A stretch of DNA of 64,000 nt from a bacterium. GTDB lineage: Bacteria > Verrucomicrobiota > Verrucomicrobiia > Verrucomicrobiales > Akkermansiaceae. Position 1 is the first letter of the stretch; every line of letters starts with the position of its first letter. This document shows positions 1-8,760 of this stretch, piece after piece. The notes beneath the pieces were generated by a model. That model was not told the origin of the DNA. It saw only the letters and a program-made list of their open reading frames with translations, and did not search any database. The position numbers and the translations under genes were made by a program. The stretch is from positions 124,001-188,000 of the forward strand of contig JAAEZT010000003.1 in the NCBI GenBank assembly GCA_018222765.1, read 5' to 3'.

Positions 1-816
1 TGCTTCTTTCGGCCCCGCTTCCAGGTGCAGATTCGAAGTGTCCACTTTGGGAACCGGCGTATCGATCCACTTGCGGGCTTTCTCCAACTTCACCTCGGTG
101 TCGCGAACGGCATCGAGATACTGTGCCAAGGTCTCCTGATCGTGCTTAGAAAGTTTTCGTCCAAGAGCACGGGTGTTGGCGATGAGAAGATCCAGCGCAC
201 TTTTGCTTCTCGCCAATTTCGCTGCGGCATCCTTCCCGCTGGTGACGAAAAGCATGTCGAAGATTTGCTTAGGATGATTGAGCGCCGGGATCGGTCGACC
301 GCTGCGATTGTAGGATTGCGTCTGGGCTCCCCGGGGACCACCGACGCCTCCATTGGTGGACATCACCAGCGAGGAATGGCGTGTGTATTGCCCCACTTGT
401 TCGGCATAGACCTGATCAATGGAGACCGAATTTTGATAAGGCCCGTGGCCGCCAATGGCCGCTCCGGTGAGATATTGGTCGGCATTGGAGTGGCCGTGCA
501 CCTTTCGGGCCGCCGGATGCGAAAGCCCCGAATAAATGGTGATCTCCTTACGCAAAGGCTCGAGGACATCGAGCACTTTGGTAAGTTGGAAATCTCTCTC
601 GCCGCCTCGCGGAAACCAACTCCAATCCCTCCAGGCCGGATCATCCTTCAGCGGCAGGCCGACCCCGTCTGGATGGTAGACACTGAGAAAGCGTCTGGGC
701 GCAGGGTCCTGTCCGGAACGACTCGCGGCAAAGGTTTCAAACCAAGGCAGGGCCAGCGACACTCCCGCGCCATGCAAAAACTTTCTTCGGTTTAACTGAC
801 TTGCGGCTGATTTCAT
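1..816 (-). CDS. DUF1552 domain protein, exported by Tat (3' end missing)
   Basis: The minus-strand frame is open from the ATG at 816 to the left edge, giving 272 residues without a stop. The N-terminus reads NRRKFLHGAGVSLALPWF, a twin-arginine motif followed by a hydrophobic stretch, so export by the Tat route is likely. It continues with motifs typical of DUF1552: FLSVYHPDGVGLP, YSGLSHPAARKVHGHSNAD and SIDQVYAEQVG. Members of this family sit next to DUF1592/DUF1588 cytochrome proteins in Planctomycetota, Verrucomicrobiota and Myxococcota, and their biochemical role is not established. Here the gene starts 2 bases after the stop of exactly such a protein, so the two are probably one transcript and partners at the cell envelope. 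The remaining C-terminus lies outside the window. Confidence 0.9.
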   Translation of the reverse strand, partial: MKSAASQLNRRKFLHGAGVSLALPWFETFAASRSGQDPAPRRFLSVYHPDGVGLPLKDDPAWRDWSWFPRGGERDFQLTKVLDVLEPLRKEITIYSGLSHPAARKVHGHSNADQYLTGAAIGGHGPYQNSVSIDQVYAEQVGQYTRHSSLVMSTNGGVGGPRGAQTQSYNRSGRPIPALNHPKQIFDMLFVTSGKDAAAKLARSKSALDLLIANTRALGRKLSKHDQETLAQYLDAVRDTEVKLEKARKWIDTPVPKVDTSNLHLEAGPKEA

Positions 817-818
817 TG

Positions 819-3302
819 TTACTTCGATTGGAAGATACTGCTGTGAACAATCAAGTGTATCAAATCACCTAAACGATCGCCCTTTTTTCTGAATTGCACC
901 GTGAGGGCATCGATATCGGCATGATCGCTAAAACCCAAGGGCCGCCCCAGCGCGTAGGCCGTCATCTTGTGAACCATCGCGCGGGCAAACTGATCCTGAC
1001 GCTCCGCGAGCAGGTAGCGTTTTAACCCGTCCATCCCGGCCAATTCCTGTTTGTTGAACAAGACCGAGGTGGCATCGACAGGCTTGTTTTTGATCTTGGT
1101 CCGGTAGGACCCCAGGGCGTCGTAGTTTTCGAAAGCAATTCCCCAAGGGTCGATTTTGGCGTGACAGGAAATGCAGGCCGGCTTGTTGCGATGATCGACG
1201 ATGCGTTCCTTGAGCGTCATTTCCAAAATCCTCGGGTCGGTCAAATCAACCTCCGGGACATTGGGCGGTGCGGGCGGTGGCGGATCATGGAGAACGCGTT
1301 CCAGCATCCAAATGCCGCGCTTGAGCGGATGGGAATCCTTACCGTCGGAATTCATCGCGAGGATCGCGGCATTAGTGAGAATCCCGCCGCGATTGAGATC
1401 GGGCTTCACCGCGACCTTTCGGAAATGCGGACCATAGATATCGCGGATACGATAATGCCCCGCCAACTTTTCGTTCACCACGGCATAGTCCGAGTGCAAA
1501 AAATCCATCACGCTGTCGTTGCTCTTGAGAACGTGGTCAAAGAAGGCGACCGGCTCTTCCTGCATCGCTTCAAACAACACGCGATCCTTCACATGCACCA
1601 CACTTGCCATGGCATCCAGGCCGAGCCATTGCTCCACGAAATTTTGCGAGAAGCGCTTTGCCCGTGGGTCTGCCAACATGCGTCCGATTTGCCCCTTCAG
1701 AACCTCCGGCCTCTTGAGCGTTCCCTCCCAGGCAAGCGTCAGCAGTTCCTCGTCAGGAACACTGGACCAAAGAAAAAACGACAGCCGACTGGCCAACTCG
1801 ACTTCACTGACCGTCTTGGAGTCTTGCTGCGTCAGATAGAGAAATTCCGGTGTCGCCAGAACGGTCGCCAAGACCTCCAGCATCGCCTCCTCCATCGTAG
1901 CAAAGTCGGGACGGTATTTCGCAAACAAGTTCACGAAGGGCTCCACTTCCTTCACCTCAAGCGGGCGACGCCAGGCCAGCACCATGAATCGCGTCAGGAC
2001 TTCTCGGGCGTATTTTTCTTCATTTGTTTTGTGTTCGCTCTCGAAGAAAATCTCCCGATGGGTTTGCGGCGGCCATTGCTCGAAGTACGGCGCGCTGATT
2101 TCGACGAAGTCAATTAGGACGCCGAGCGGCTCCTTACCCCGCGTGCTCGCTTGATACTCGATGGTCAAAAACTCATCGCGTCGGGGAAAGTTTTTTTTGT
2201 TCTTCCGAAACGGGTTGCGCTGGATCTCGCTGAGCGGAATGTCCAGGTGAATGAACTGCGGGTCATCGACCGAAGCCGTCACCGGAATGTCGCGCGCGCT
2301 AATGACTTCGGAAAAATTGGCGTTGTTGCTGGTGTGCGCACTGAAGGTAAAACGCAGGCTGGCGAACTCATCTTGGTTCATTGAAGTGCGTCCGGCGCGG
2401 AGCGTGATCCGCATGGTTCCTTCGTCGGGAAGATGATTGCTGAGATTATACTTCACCGAACGTTTCCTTCGGTCCAACAAAGCCACTTTCGGGGAGGTCT
2501 GGCCCTTCTTCACATTCTCTTTGAGGAGATGAACGTTACCGACGTCTCCGCCATCGAGGGCTGACAATTTCTCGTCCTGCTCCGGCAGGCGATAAACCAC
2601 CATCTCGGGCCGCTCACCGAGAACGGTGATGTGCTTGAGAGCCTTCAGGGCAATCTCACGATAAATCTCAAATTGCATCGCGGACATTTGCAGTATCTCC
2701 GAGCTATTCTTGAATCCATCTTCGGAAGCCGTCTCCGGCGGGAGATTGCCGACCAGCGAATAGGGCAAGCCCAAGAGATCCTGCAGCGCGTAATCGTATT
2801 CGTAACGAGCCATGCGACGAAACGAGGAATGCCCTCCCTCATTACGGCGCGCGGTGGAGGCCTTGTCAATTTCCCCGCTCAGCCACTCGGTGACTTTTCC
2901 CAGATCCTCGTCCGCCAGATGAACATCAGCGTCTTCAGGCGGCATCTCACCATTGCTCAGGACATCAAGAACCTCCAACCACCAATCGACATCGCCGCCC
3001 TCCATGAGATTCGGATCAAGGGTATCAATGCGGAACTTGCCCTTGGCCTTCTTCGGCCCATGGCACTCCACACAAGTCTTCTTGAGGATGGGCGCGATGT
3101 GCTTTTTAAAGTCCCCAAGATTCGCGGTCGGCGCTCCCGCCGGGACCTCCTTTCGCGAAGCCAACAAAGCCGAATTCGCCCGCCCCGCTTCCCGGGCTTC
3201 AGCCAAGGAAGGTAACTCGGCACGACACATGGAAGCAGATGCCAAAAGACACCACGCCGTGATGCCAATTTTCTTTAGGGTGTCGGAGCTGGATTTGATC
3301 AT
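819..3302 (-). CDS. Cytochrome-type DUF1587/DUF1592/DUF1588/DUF1585 protein
   Basis: An 827-residue exported protein. After a signal peptide there is a c-type heme site CVECH (residues 77-81) in a PSCyt1-like domain, with MPPED as a possible axial Met region. RRMARYEYDYALQDLLGLP follows (DUF1587), then a beta-rich part, then LAWRRPLEVKEVEPF (DUF1595), LSFFLWSSVPDEELL (DUF1592), NRGGILTNAAILAMNSDG (DUF1588) and a second heme-type site CISCH (710-714). The C-terminus has the DUF1585 signature YALGRPLGFSDHADID. This domain order is standard for the family in PVC bacteria. The function is unknown, but two CxxCH sites suggest a periplasmic redox role. A purine-rich AGGGAG sits about 12 bases before the ATG. 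It is the first gene of a two-gene unit with the DUF1552 gene downstream. Confidence 0.92.
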   Translation of the reverse strand: MIKSSSDTLKKIGITAWCLLASASMCRAELPSLAEAREAGRANSALLASRKEVPAGAPTANLGDFKKHIAPILKKTCVECHGPKKAKGKFRIDTLDPNLMEGGDVDWWLEVLDVLSNGEMPPEDADVHLADEDLGKVTEWLSGEIDKASTARRNEGGHSSFRRMARYEYDYALQDLLGLPYSLVGNLPPETASEDGFKNSSEILQMSAMQFEIYREIALKALKHITVLGERPEMVVYRLPEQDEKLSALDGGDVGNVHLLKENVKKGQTSPKVALLDRRKRSVKYNLSNHLPDEGTMRITLRAGRTSMNQDEFASLRFTFSAHTSNNANFSEVISARDIPVTASVDDPQFIHLDIPLSEIQRNPFRKNKKNFPRRDEFLTIEYQASTRGKEPLGVLIDFVEISAPYFEQWPPQTHREIFFESEHKTNEEKYAREVLTRFMVLAWRRPLEVKEVEPFVNLFAKYRPDFATMEEAMLEVLATVLATPEFLYLTQQDSKTVSEVELASRLSFFLWSSVPDEELLTLAWEGTLKRPEVLKGQIGRMLADPRAKRFSQNFVEQWLGLDAMASVVHVKDRVLFEAMQEEPVAFFDHVLKSNDSVMDFLHSDYAVVNEKLAGHYRIRDIYGPHFRKVAVKPDLNRGGILTNAAILAMNSDGKDSHPLKRGIWMLERVLHDPPPPAPPNVPEVDLTDPRILEMTLKERIVDHRNKPACISCHAKIDPWGIAFENYDALGSYRTKIKNKPVDATSVLFNKQELAGMDGLKRYLLAERQDQFARAMVHKMTAYALGRPLGFSDHADIDALTVQFRKKGDRLGDLIHLIVHSSIFQSK

Positions 3303-3444
3303 CGTTGATGCCGCTCCCTGTTTACTGCCCGCACCTACTTACTTCTATCGGAGAATATTTGTGGAGACGGAGCGATTCCGATCCTCAATCGAACCTGCAC
3401 CTTGACCCCTCTGCTAAACGCAGTATCACTTCAGCACTTCACTT

Positions 3445-4932
3445 ATGATCACTATTCAGAAACATCTTCTCGTCGCAGGCGGCTTTGCGTTTACCGGTCT
3501 CCTTGGGCCAGTGGTGGCCCAAGAATCCGCTGCACCCCGCGCCGAGTATCCGGGCGGGTTTACGCGTCCGCCCTCAAAGGGAAAAGACTACGACACCTGG
3601 AACGGCGCCAAGGGACCCGATGTCGGTAAAACAAAAGTTGACCCCCAACGCCTGCCCTCGCGGGTCGACAATTCGAAAAGACCCGAATTCCCACCGGTCT
3701 ACAAACAGAGGTGGGGTGCGTGCGGTCAGTTTGCTTCGGTAGCTTCCATCTTCACCTACGAAATGAACGTCCTGAATGGCAAGAAAGCCGACAGCGACGA
3801 GAACAGATTTCCCGCTCACTTTTCCTGGAACATGATGAACCGCGCCGAGAATAAAGGCTCGGAAGCTTATCACGGATGGGAGGTTGCCAAACGGATCGGC
3901 ATTCCTACCGCGAAATCTTACGGCGGCGTGCGCCTCAACAAAATCGGAGTGTGGCCGAACGGCTACGATATTTGGCGTGAAGCGATGGAGTATCGGATCT
4001 CAGGCTACCGGTACACTCCCGCCAACACCGTGGCCCAACTTAACGAAGCCCGTGGTTGGATGTTTGATCGAAATCAACCCGGAAAGAAAACGCCCGGCGG
4101 TATCATGGCGCTCGACGGACGCATGGGCGAGTTGAAGAAAGTCACCGTGACCATTCCTGATGGGGAGCACGAAGCAGGCAAGGACATCTGGACCCGCTGG
4201 GGACCCTCCGGCTACGGACACGGAATCACCTGTGTGGGATACGACGATCAAGTCGGCTACGATGTCAACGGCGACGGCAAAATTACCAACGACATCGACA
4301 CCAATAACGATGGTAAGGTCACCCTCGCCGACTGGGAACGCGGTGCTTACATCGTAGTTAATTCCTGGGGCGAGAAATGGTCGAAGGACGGACGAATCTA
4401 TCTCCTCTACAGCGCCATGATTGACCCGAGCTGGAGGCGTGGAAACTACCTCGGCCGCGCGGAAGTGACCCGTTATCTTCCAAGCCAAACGCTCAGACTC
4501 AAACTCTTTTGCAACGACCGCACCGATCTCCGTATGACCATCGGCATTGCCGGAGACAAGAACGCCAAATCTGCCGAACACGAAATCACGCCCGAAGCCT
4601 TCAACGGCTGGCCGCTCTTCGGCCGAGGCGGAAATGGCGGCCACGTTCCCATCGCCGGACCGGAGGATGACACGCCCATCGAAGTCGGGATTGATCTCAG
4701 CCCCCTCCTCAAAAAACTCGGCCCCGATAAAGACGAAAAAGGAAAACTCTTCCTCCAACTCAGCCGGGCCGACGGCAGCAAAGTCAACGGCGAACTCCAC
4801 GAAGCCGCCGTCCGGCTCTATGACCCCAGAGGCAAGTTAGTCCGCGAATCAGCAATGAAGATCGAGACCGGAAAATTTGGCGAATCGCCACTTCAGGTCA
4901 ACACGGTGATCCACCATCTCGGCCAAAAGTAA
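3445..4932 (+). CDS. Papain-like C1 cysteine peptidase with EF-hand-like insert, exported
   Basis: A 495-residue protein with a signal peptide (about residues 1-26, ending VVAQ). The papain-type active site is visible: Gln88 and Cys93 in KQRWGACGQFAS, His259 in GYGHGITCVGYDD and Asn306 in VVNSWGEKW. Between His and Asn lies DVNGDGKITNDID followed by TNNDGKVTLADWE, two Asp/Asn-rich loops that look like an EF-hand or dockerin-type calcium pair. About 150 residues of beta-rich sequence follow the catalytic domain. It stands alone between a minus-strand unit and a convergent gene, so no operon partner helps define the substrate. The peptidase fold is secure. Calcium binding is inferred from the loop pattern. 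There is no clear propeptide, and no strong Shine-Dalgarno before the ATG. Confidence 0.88.
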   Translation: MITIQKHLLVAGGFAFTGLLGPVVAQESAAPRAEYPGGFTRPPSKGKDYDTWNGAKGPDVGKTKVDPQRLPSRVDNSKRPEFPPVYKQRWGACGQFASVASIFTYEMNVLNGKKADSDENRFPAHFSWNMMNRAENKGSEAYHGWEVAKRIGIPTAKSYGGVRLNKIGVWPNGYDIWREAMEYRISGYRYTPANTVAQLNEARGWMFDRNQPGKKTPGGIMALDGRMGELKKVTVTIPDGEHEAGKDIWTRWGPSGYGHGITCVGYDDQVGYDVNGDGKITNDIDTNNDGKVTLADWERGAYIVVNSWGEKWSKDGRIYLLYSAMIDPSWRRGNYLGRAEVTRYLPSQTLRLKLFCNDRTDLRMTIGIAGDKNAKSAEHEITPEAFNGWPLFGRGGNGGHVPIAGPEDDTPIEVGIDLSPLLKKLGPDKDEKGKLFLQLSRADGSKVNGELHEAAVRLYDPRGKLVRESAMKIETGKFGESPLQVNTVIHHLGQK

Positions 4933-4958
4933 TTACCAGAAAATCGGCCTCGAAAAAA

Positions 4959-6155
4959 CTACTGCTCAACTCTGAAATAGACTCTCGAGACTCCTTCCAA
5001 GGCGGGAATCGAGGAGAGGTCAAATTCCTTGGTGGTGGTTTCACCATCGTCTCCAACAACACCGTCGTCCAGATCAGCACCCCAATCGATCATATCCAGC
5101 GAGTAGTATACGGAATAGATTCTTCCCGGATTCGAATTCCAGGTCAGCGCCAATTTGGAATCCGACGATAAGTCGATTTCGGTGATTGCTAAAATGGACG
5201 AAGCCCCAACGGTAATACTTCCATCACCTTCGATCCAAGCTTCCGTGTTGGTATAGGTCCCCGGAGTAACTTCGGTGTATGTTCCTGTCCCCTCCAGATC
5301 GATCCATAAGTTTCCCTCACCAACCTTTTCGTTAACGCCCGCATCGATATTAAGGATGCCTTTAGCGCCGATATAAAAAACCGTCGCATCATCATCGATC
5401 GCGCCTTCGCCACCCACCGTGTTCGCGGTAATTCGAAGCGAAGCAATTCCTCCGTTCGTCCCGGCACGTCCCTCGAGCGTCAACTCCGAGGCCTGACCGA
5501 AAGCTCCCACCTTGTCAGCAACCCAATAACACGGCTGCTCCTCGGGAGCTGCCTTGTTGTTGCTATTCCATAGCCGGATTGTCCCAGTAATTGTATTCGG
5601 TTCTGTTCCGGTAATGGTGATGAGTTCATCGGGGTCAACTCCATCGGAAAACCCGCCGTCTCGTGTCATCAGCAGGTCACCCTCACCACTGATCACACCA
5701 TCAATGGTTAGGCTCTGGTCACGCTCTTCGCGGATATGAAATGGGGCTGTGGAGGCCAGCAAAGTCAGGTCCCCGATGGTATTAGAGCCACCATGCTTGA
5801 AGACGATATCCTGATTACCCGTGCCTGTCCCGGTAACCCCGGCGACAGTCCCAATGGTATTACCTGCATTCGTGAGTCTACTTGAACCGCCCAAGTTGGC
5901 CGTTCTATCTATCGCAAATGTGTCCGTGCCATCCGGATAGCCATTACTCCCATCATCAACTCCGCTCTCCAACTTCCAATTGCCGGGAATTGTCCAAAGT
6001 TGCTGGTGACCCTGTCCATCGGGACCATCAACGGACAAATCGTCCATCAGGAAGGTGAAATGTCCTCCCAGCGCGGTCTGGAAAATGAGAGCACAAAGCG
6101 AGCACGCGATCGCGCGACCGATTGATGAGTTTTTGATTTTGGCTGTAGAATTCAT
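4959..6155 (-). CDS. Secreted beta-rich protein with shared C-terminal module
   Basis: About 398 residues from the Met beginning MNSTAKIKNSS; an ATG 27 bases upstream (6182) would add nine residues. A signal peptide (CSLCALIFQTALGG) is followed by Gly/Thr/Asn-rich sequence with repeated ITITGT- and GDLTLLAS-type strands, reminiscent of autotransporter-associated beta-strand repeats, including LTIDGVISGEGDLLMT. The last 75 or so residues, beginning LAITEIDLSSDSKLALTW and ending VYFRVEQ, match the C-termini of two other proteins in this window (16508-17323 and 30437-32017). The fold is likely a right-handed beta-helix with a C-terminal domain that may serve sorting or anchoring. I cannot assign a function. 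It converges with the papain-like gene and diverges from the DUF1549 gene at 6395. Confidence 0.8.
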   Translation of the reverse strand: MNSTAKIKNSSIGRAIACSLCALIFQTALGGHFTFLMDDLSVDGPDGQGHQQLWTIPGNWKLESGVDDGSNGYPDGTDTFAIDRTANLGGSSRLTNAGNTIGTVAGVTGTGTGNQDIVFKHGGSNTIGDLTLLASTAPFHIREERDQSLTIDGVISGEGDLLMTRDGGFSDGVDPDELITITGTEPNTITGTIRLWNSNNKAAPEEQPCYWVADKVGAFGQASELTLEGRAGTNGGIASLRITANTVGGEGAIDDDATVFYIGAKGILNIDAGVNEKVGEGNLWIDLEGTGTYTEVTPGTYTNTEAWIEGDGSITVGASSILAITEIDLSSDSKLALTWNSNPGRIYSVYYSLDMIDWGADLDDGVVGDDGETTTKEFDLSSIPALEGVSRVYFRVEQ

Positions 6156-6394
6156 CTCGTTATTTTCTGCTAACTGCTTCATCGGGTGAAACCGAATGTC
6201 ATTTGAATAGACCGAAAAAGCAAGCCCGACAATGATCGTAGCGTGACTCTGCCTCGATATAAGTCACCTTAACTTTCTTGCAAAGATGCCCTTCCAAATC
6301 GAAAACGTCATCAAAGATCACGATCGCAAGCAGACGCCCTGGTCACCAAAACCTGACACGAGAAAAATTCTTTTAAGAGCTTCGTCATCCATTC

Positions 6395-8755
6395 ATGGTG
6401 CACATGATGTTGAAGGTATCCTCCATCGCTTTATCCGCTGCTCTTTGCGGGGCCTCCTTCGCGGCTCCCGAAAAAGCAACACCTCCTACCGCCGAACAAC
6501 TTGAATTCTTCGAGAATAAAGTGCGGCCGCTTCTCGCCGACAAGTGCTATCGCTGCCACTCAGTCAAGGCCGAGGAAAAGGGCAAACTAAAAGCCGGCTT
6601 GTTTCTCGATTCCCTGACCGGGCTTTTAAAAGGAGGTGATTCCGGATCGGCTCTGACTCCCGGCCATCCGGAAAAAAGTTTCCTCGTCGAGGCGGTCAAC
6701 TACCGCAACGAAGACATGGCGATGCCACCGAAGGGAAAGCTAAAGGAGGAACAAATTAAAACCCTGACCGACTGGGTCAAAATGGGAGCTCCTTGGCCCG
6801 GCGCGGAATCCACTTCCGAAATCGCCCAAGCCCAACCCGAAGAAGCCTATGATTGGGATCGCTTTCGCCGGGAACATTGGTCGTTCAAACCGATCGCCAA
6901 AGTCGGCCCTCCGCAGATCACGAACAACACCTGGGCGCGCTCTCCCATCGATCATTTCACTCTCGCGAAACTGGACGCAGCAAAACTTCAACCCAACAAG
7001 CCTGCCAAGAAATTACCTCTCATCAGACGTGCCTATCTTGATCTCATCGGGCTACCTCCCACACCGGAGCAAGTCGACGCTTTTCTCAACGACTCAAGTC
7101 CCGAAGCATTTTCGAAGATTGTCGACGAACTGCTCGCTTCGGAACACTACGGCGAACGCTGGGCCCGACACTGGCTCGATGTCGCCCGCTACAGCGACGG
7201 CCTCGGCGGATTTGGTGACAACCGGGCCCTCCCCGAAGCCTGGCGATACCGCGATTGGGTGGTCAATGCTTTCAATGCCGACATGCCCTACAACGAATTT
7301 GTTTCCCGACAGATTGCGGGGGATGTCCTTGAAAAAAATCCGGATCCGGTTGCGACTGGGTTCTTTGTTGTAGGGCCAAGCTACACTTCCGATGGTGGCG
7401 ATCCCGAAGCGAAGGCCCAAGCCCAAGCCGAGACACTTTCAGATCGTGTGGATACCTTTTCCCGCGCCTTTCTCGGACTCACCGCGGCCTGTGCCAGATG
7501 TCATGATCACAAGTTTGATCCCATTACGATCAAGGACTACTATGCCATCGCGGGAATTTTTAAAAACTCCCGCACCGGCGAACATCCCCTGGTTCCGCAA
7601 GAAATCGTGGATACCTATCGAAAGGGGCAGGACGCGATCAAAAATCAAAATAATGCCGTTAATCAATTCCTGAATGACGAAACCAAACGGCTGAAAGTCG
7701 AGCGGAAGCACGTCGAGAAAACGATGGGTGAGGAGGCGAAGAAAAAGGTCGCTGAGATGCGTGCCGAGCTGGACCGCCTGAAAAAGGTGGCGCCCAAGAA
7801 GTACGAGATCGCACATGTTCTTCAGGAAGCCGGAAAAAACAACATGCATGTCGCCTTGCGTGGAGATTTGCGTAAGAAAGGGGACTTGGTTCCTCGCCGT
7901 TTTATTCAAATCCTTGCGGGAGATTCGCCCGAACCCTACACCGATGGAAGTGGAAGGCGCGAGTTGGCGGAATCGGTCACCGCTCCAGACAACCCCCTCA
8001 CCGCACGAGTGATCGTCAACCGTGTTTGGCAATGGCATTTCGGCCAGGCCCTCGTGCGCACGCCGAGCAATTTTGGCATTCTTGGCGAGAAGCCCACCCA
8101 CCCGCAGTTGCTCGACTGGCTCGCCGCCGATTTCATCGAACACGGCTGGTCGCTCAAACGGCTGCACCGCCAGATCATGCTCTCATCCACTTGGCAAATG
8201 AGCAGCCGCTTTGACAAAGAGAAATTCGCTATCGACGGGGACAACAAATTGCTCTGGCGAATGAGCCCCCGGCGTCTCGAAGTTGAAGCCTGGCGCGATT
8301 CTCTGCTCGCGGTCACCGGCGAACTGGATCGCACCGTCGGCGGCAATCCCGACAAGGAGATTTTACGAAGCAAACGCCGCACTCTTTACGCCACGATCAG
8401 TCGCACCGGAGATCGATTTGAATCCGATGCCTTCCTGCGACTCTTTGATTTTCCAGCGGCCGTTTCCACCAGCGCCTCCCGTCCCACCAGCACCGTGCCC
8501 CAACAATACCTCTTCATGATGAACAGCCCCTTCATGACGGAACGAGCGAAGATGCTGGGCAATTCACTGCACGCTCAAAAAGAACCCCTGCCCGATCGAA
8601 TTAAAAAGGTCTACCGACAGCTCTACTCCCGCTCGCCCGATCCCGCTGAGATCGAACTCGGCACCCAATGGCTCGGCGACAAGCCAACCCCCAAAGGCTG
8701 GCAGCAGTATGCCCAGGTCTTGCTCAGCGCCCACGAATTGATCCAAATCCAGTAG
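6395..8755 (+). CDS. PSCyt1-DUF1549-DUF1553 cytochrome-type protein
   Basis: A 786-residue exported protein. After a signal peptide, an N-terminal planctomycete-type cytochrome domain has CYRCH (51-55) and the likely axial-Met segment EDMAMPPKGKL. DUF1549 follows, with LPLIRRAYLDLIGLPPT and HYGERWARHWLDVARYSDG, and a second heme-type site CARCHDH (367-373). A charged, probably coiled-coil segment spans about 405-470. DUF1553 follows with NPLTARVIVNRVWQWHFG and WSLKRLHRQIMLSSTWQMSS. This is the standard architecture in PVC bacteria; the function is unknown and heme binding is inferred from the motifs. The gene ends 5 bases before the DUF1501 gene, its usual partner. Nearby Met codons at 6404 and 6407 are alternative starts. 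Confidence 0.93.
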   Translation: MVHMMLKVSSIALSAALCGASFAAPEKATPPTAEQLEFFENKVRPLLADKCYRCHSVKAEEKGKLKAGLFLDSLTGLLKGGDSGSALTPGHPEKSFLVEAVNYRNEDMAMPPKGKLKEEQIKTLTDWVKMGAPWPGAESTSEIAQAQPEEAYDWDRFRREHWSFKPIAKVGPPQITNNTWARSPIDHFTLAKLDAAKLQPNKPAKKLPLIRRAYLDLIGLPPTPEQVDAFLNDSSPEAFSKIVDELLASEHYGERWARHWLDVARYSDGLGGFGDNRALPEAWRYRDWVVNAFNADMPYNEFVSRQIAGDVLEKNPDPVATGFFVVGPSYTSDGGDPEAKAQAQAETLSDRVDTFSRAFLGLTAACARCHDHKFDPITIKDYYAIAGIFKNSRTGEHPLVPQEIVDTYRKGQDAIKNQNNAVNQFLNDETKRLKVERKHVEKTMGEEAKKKVAEMRAELDRLKKVAPKKYEIAHVLQEAGKNNMHVALRGDLRKKGDLVPRRFIQILAGDSPEPYTDGSGRRELAESVTAPDNPLTARVIVNRVWQWHFGQALVRTPSNFGILGEKPTHPQLLDWLAADFIEHGWSLKRLHRQIMLSSTWQMSSRFDKEKFAIDGDNKLLWRMSPRRLEVEAWRDSLLAVTGELDRTVGGNPDKEILRSKRRTLYATISRTGDRFESDAFLRLFDFPAAVSTSASRPTSTVPQQYLFMMNSPFMTERAKMLGNSLHAQKEPLPDRIKKVYRQLYSRSPDPAEIELGTQWLGDKPTPKGWQQYAQVLLSAHELIQIQ

Positions 8756-8760
8756 TCCCC

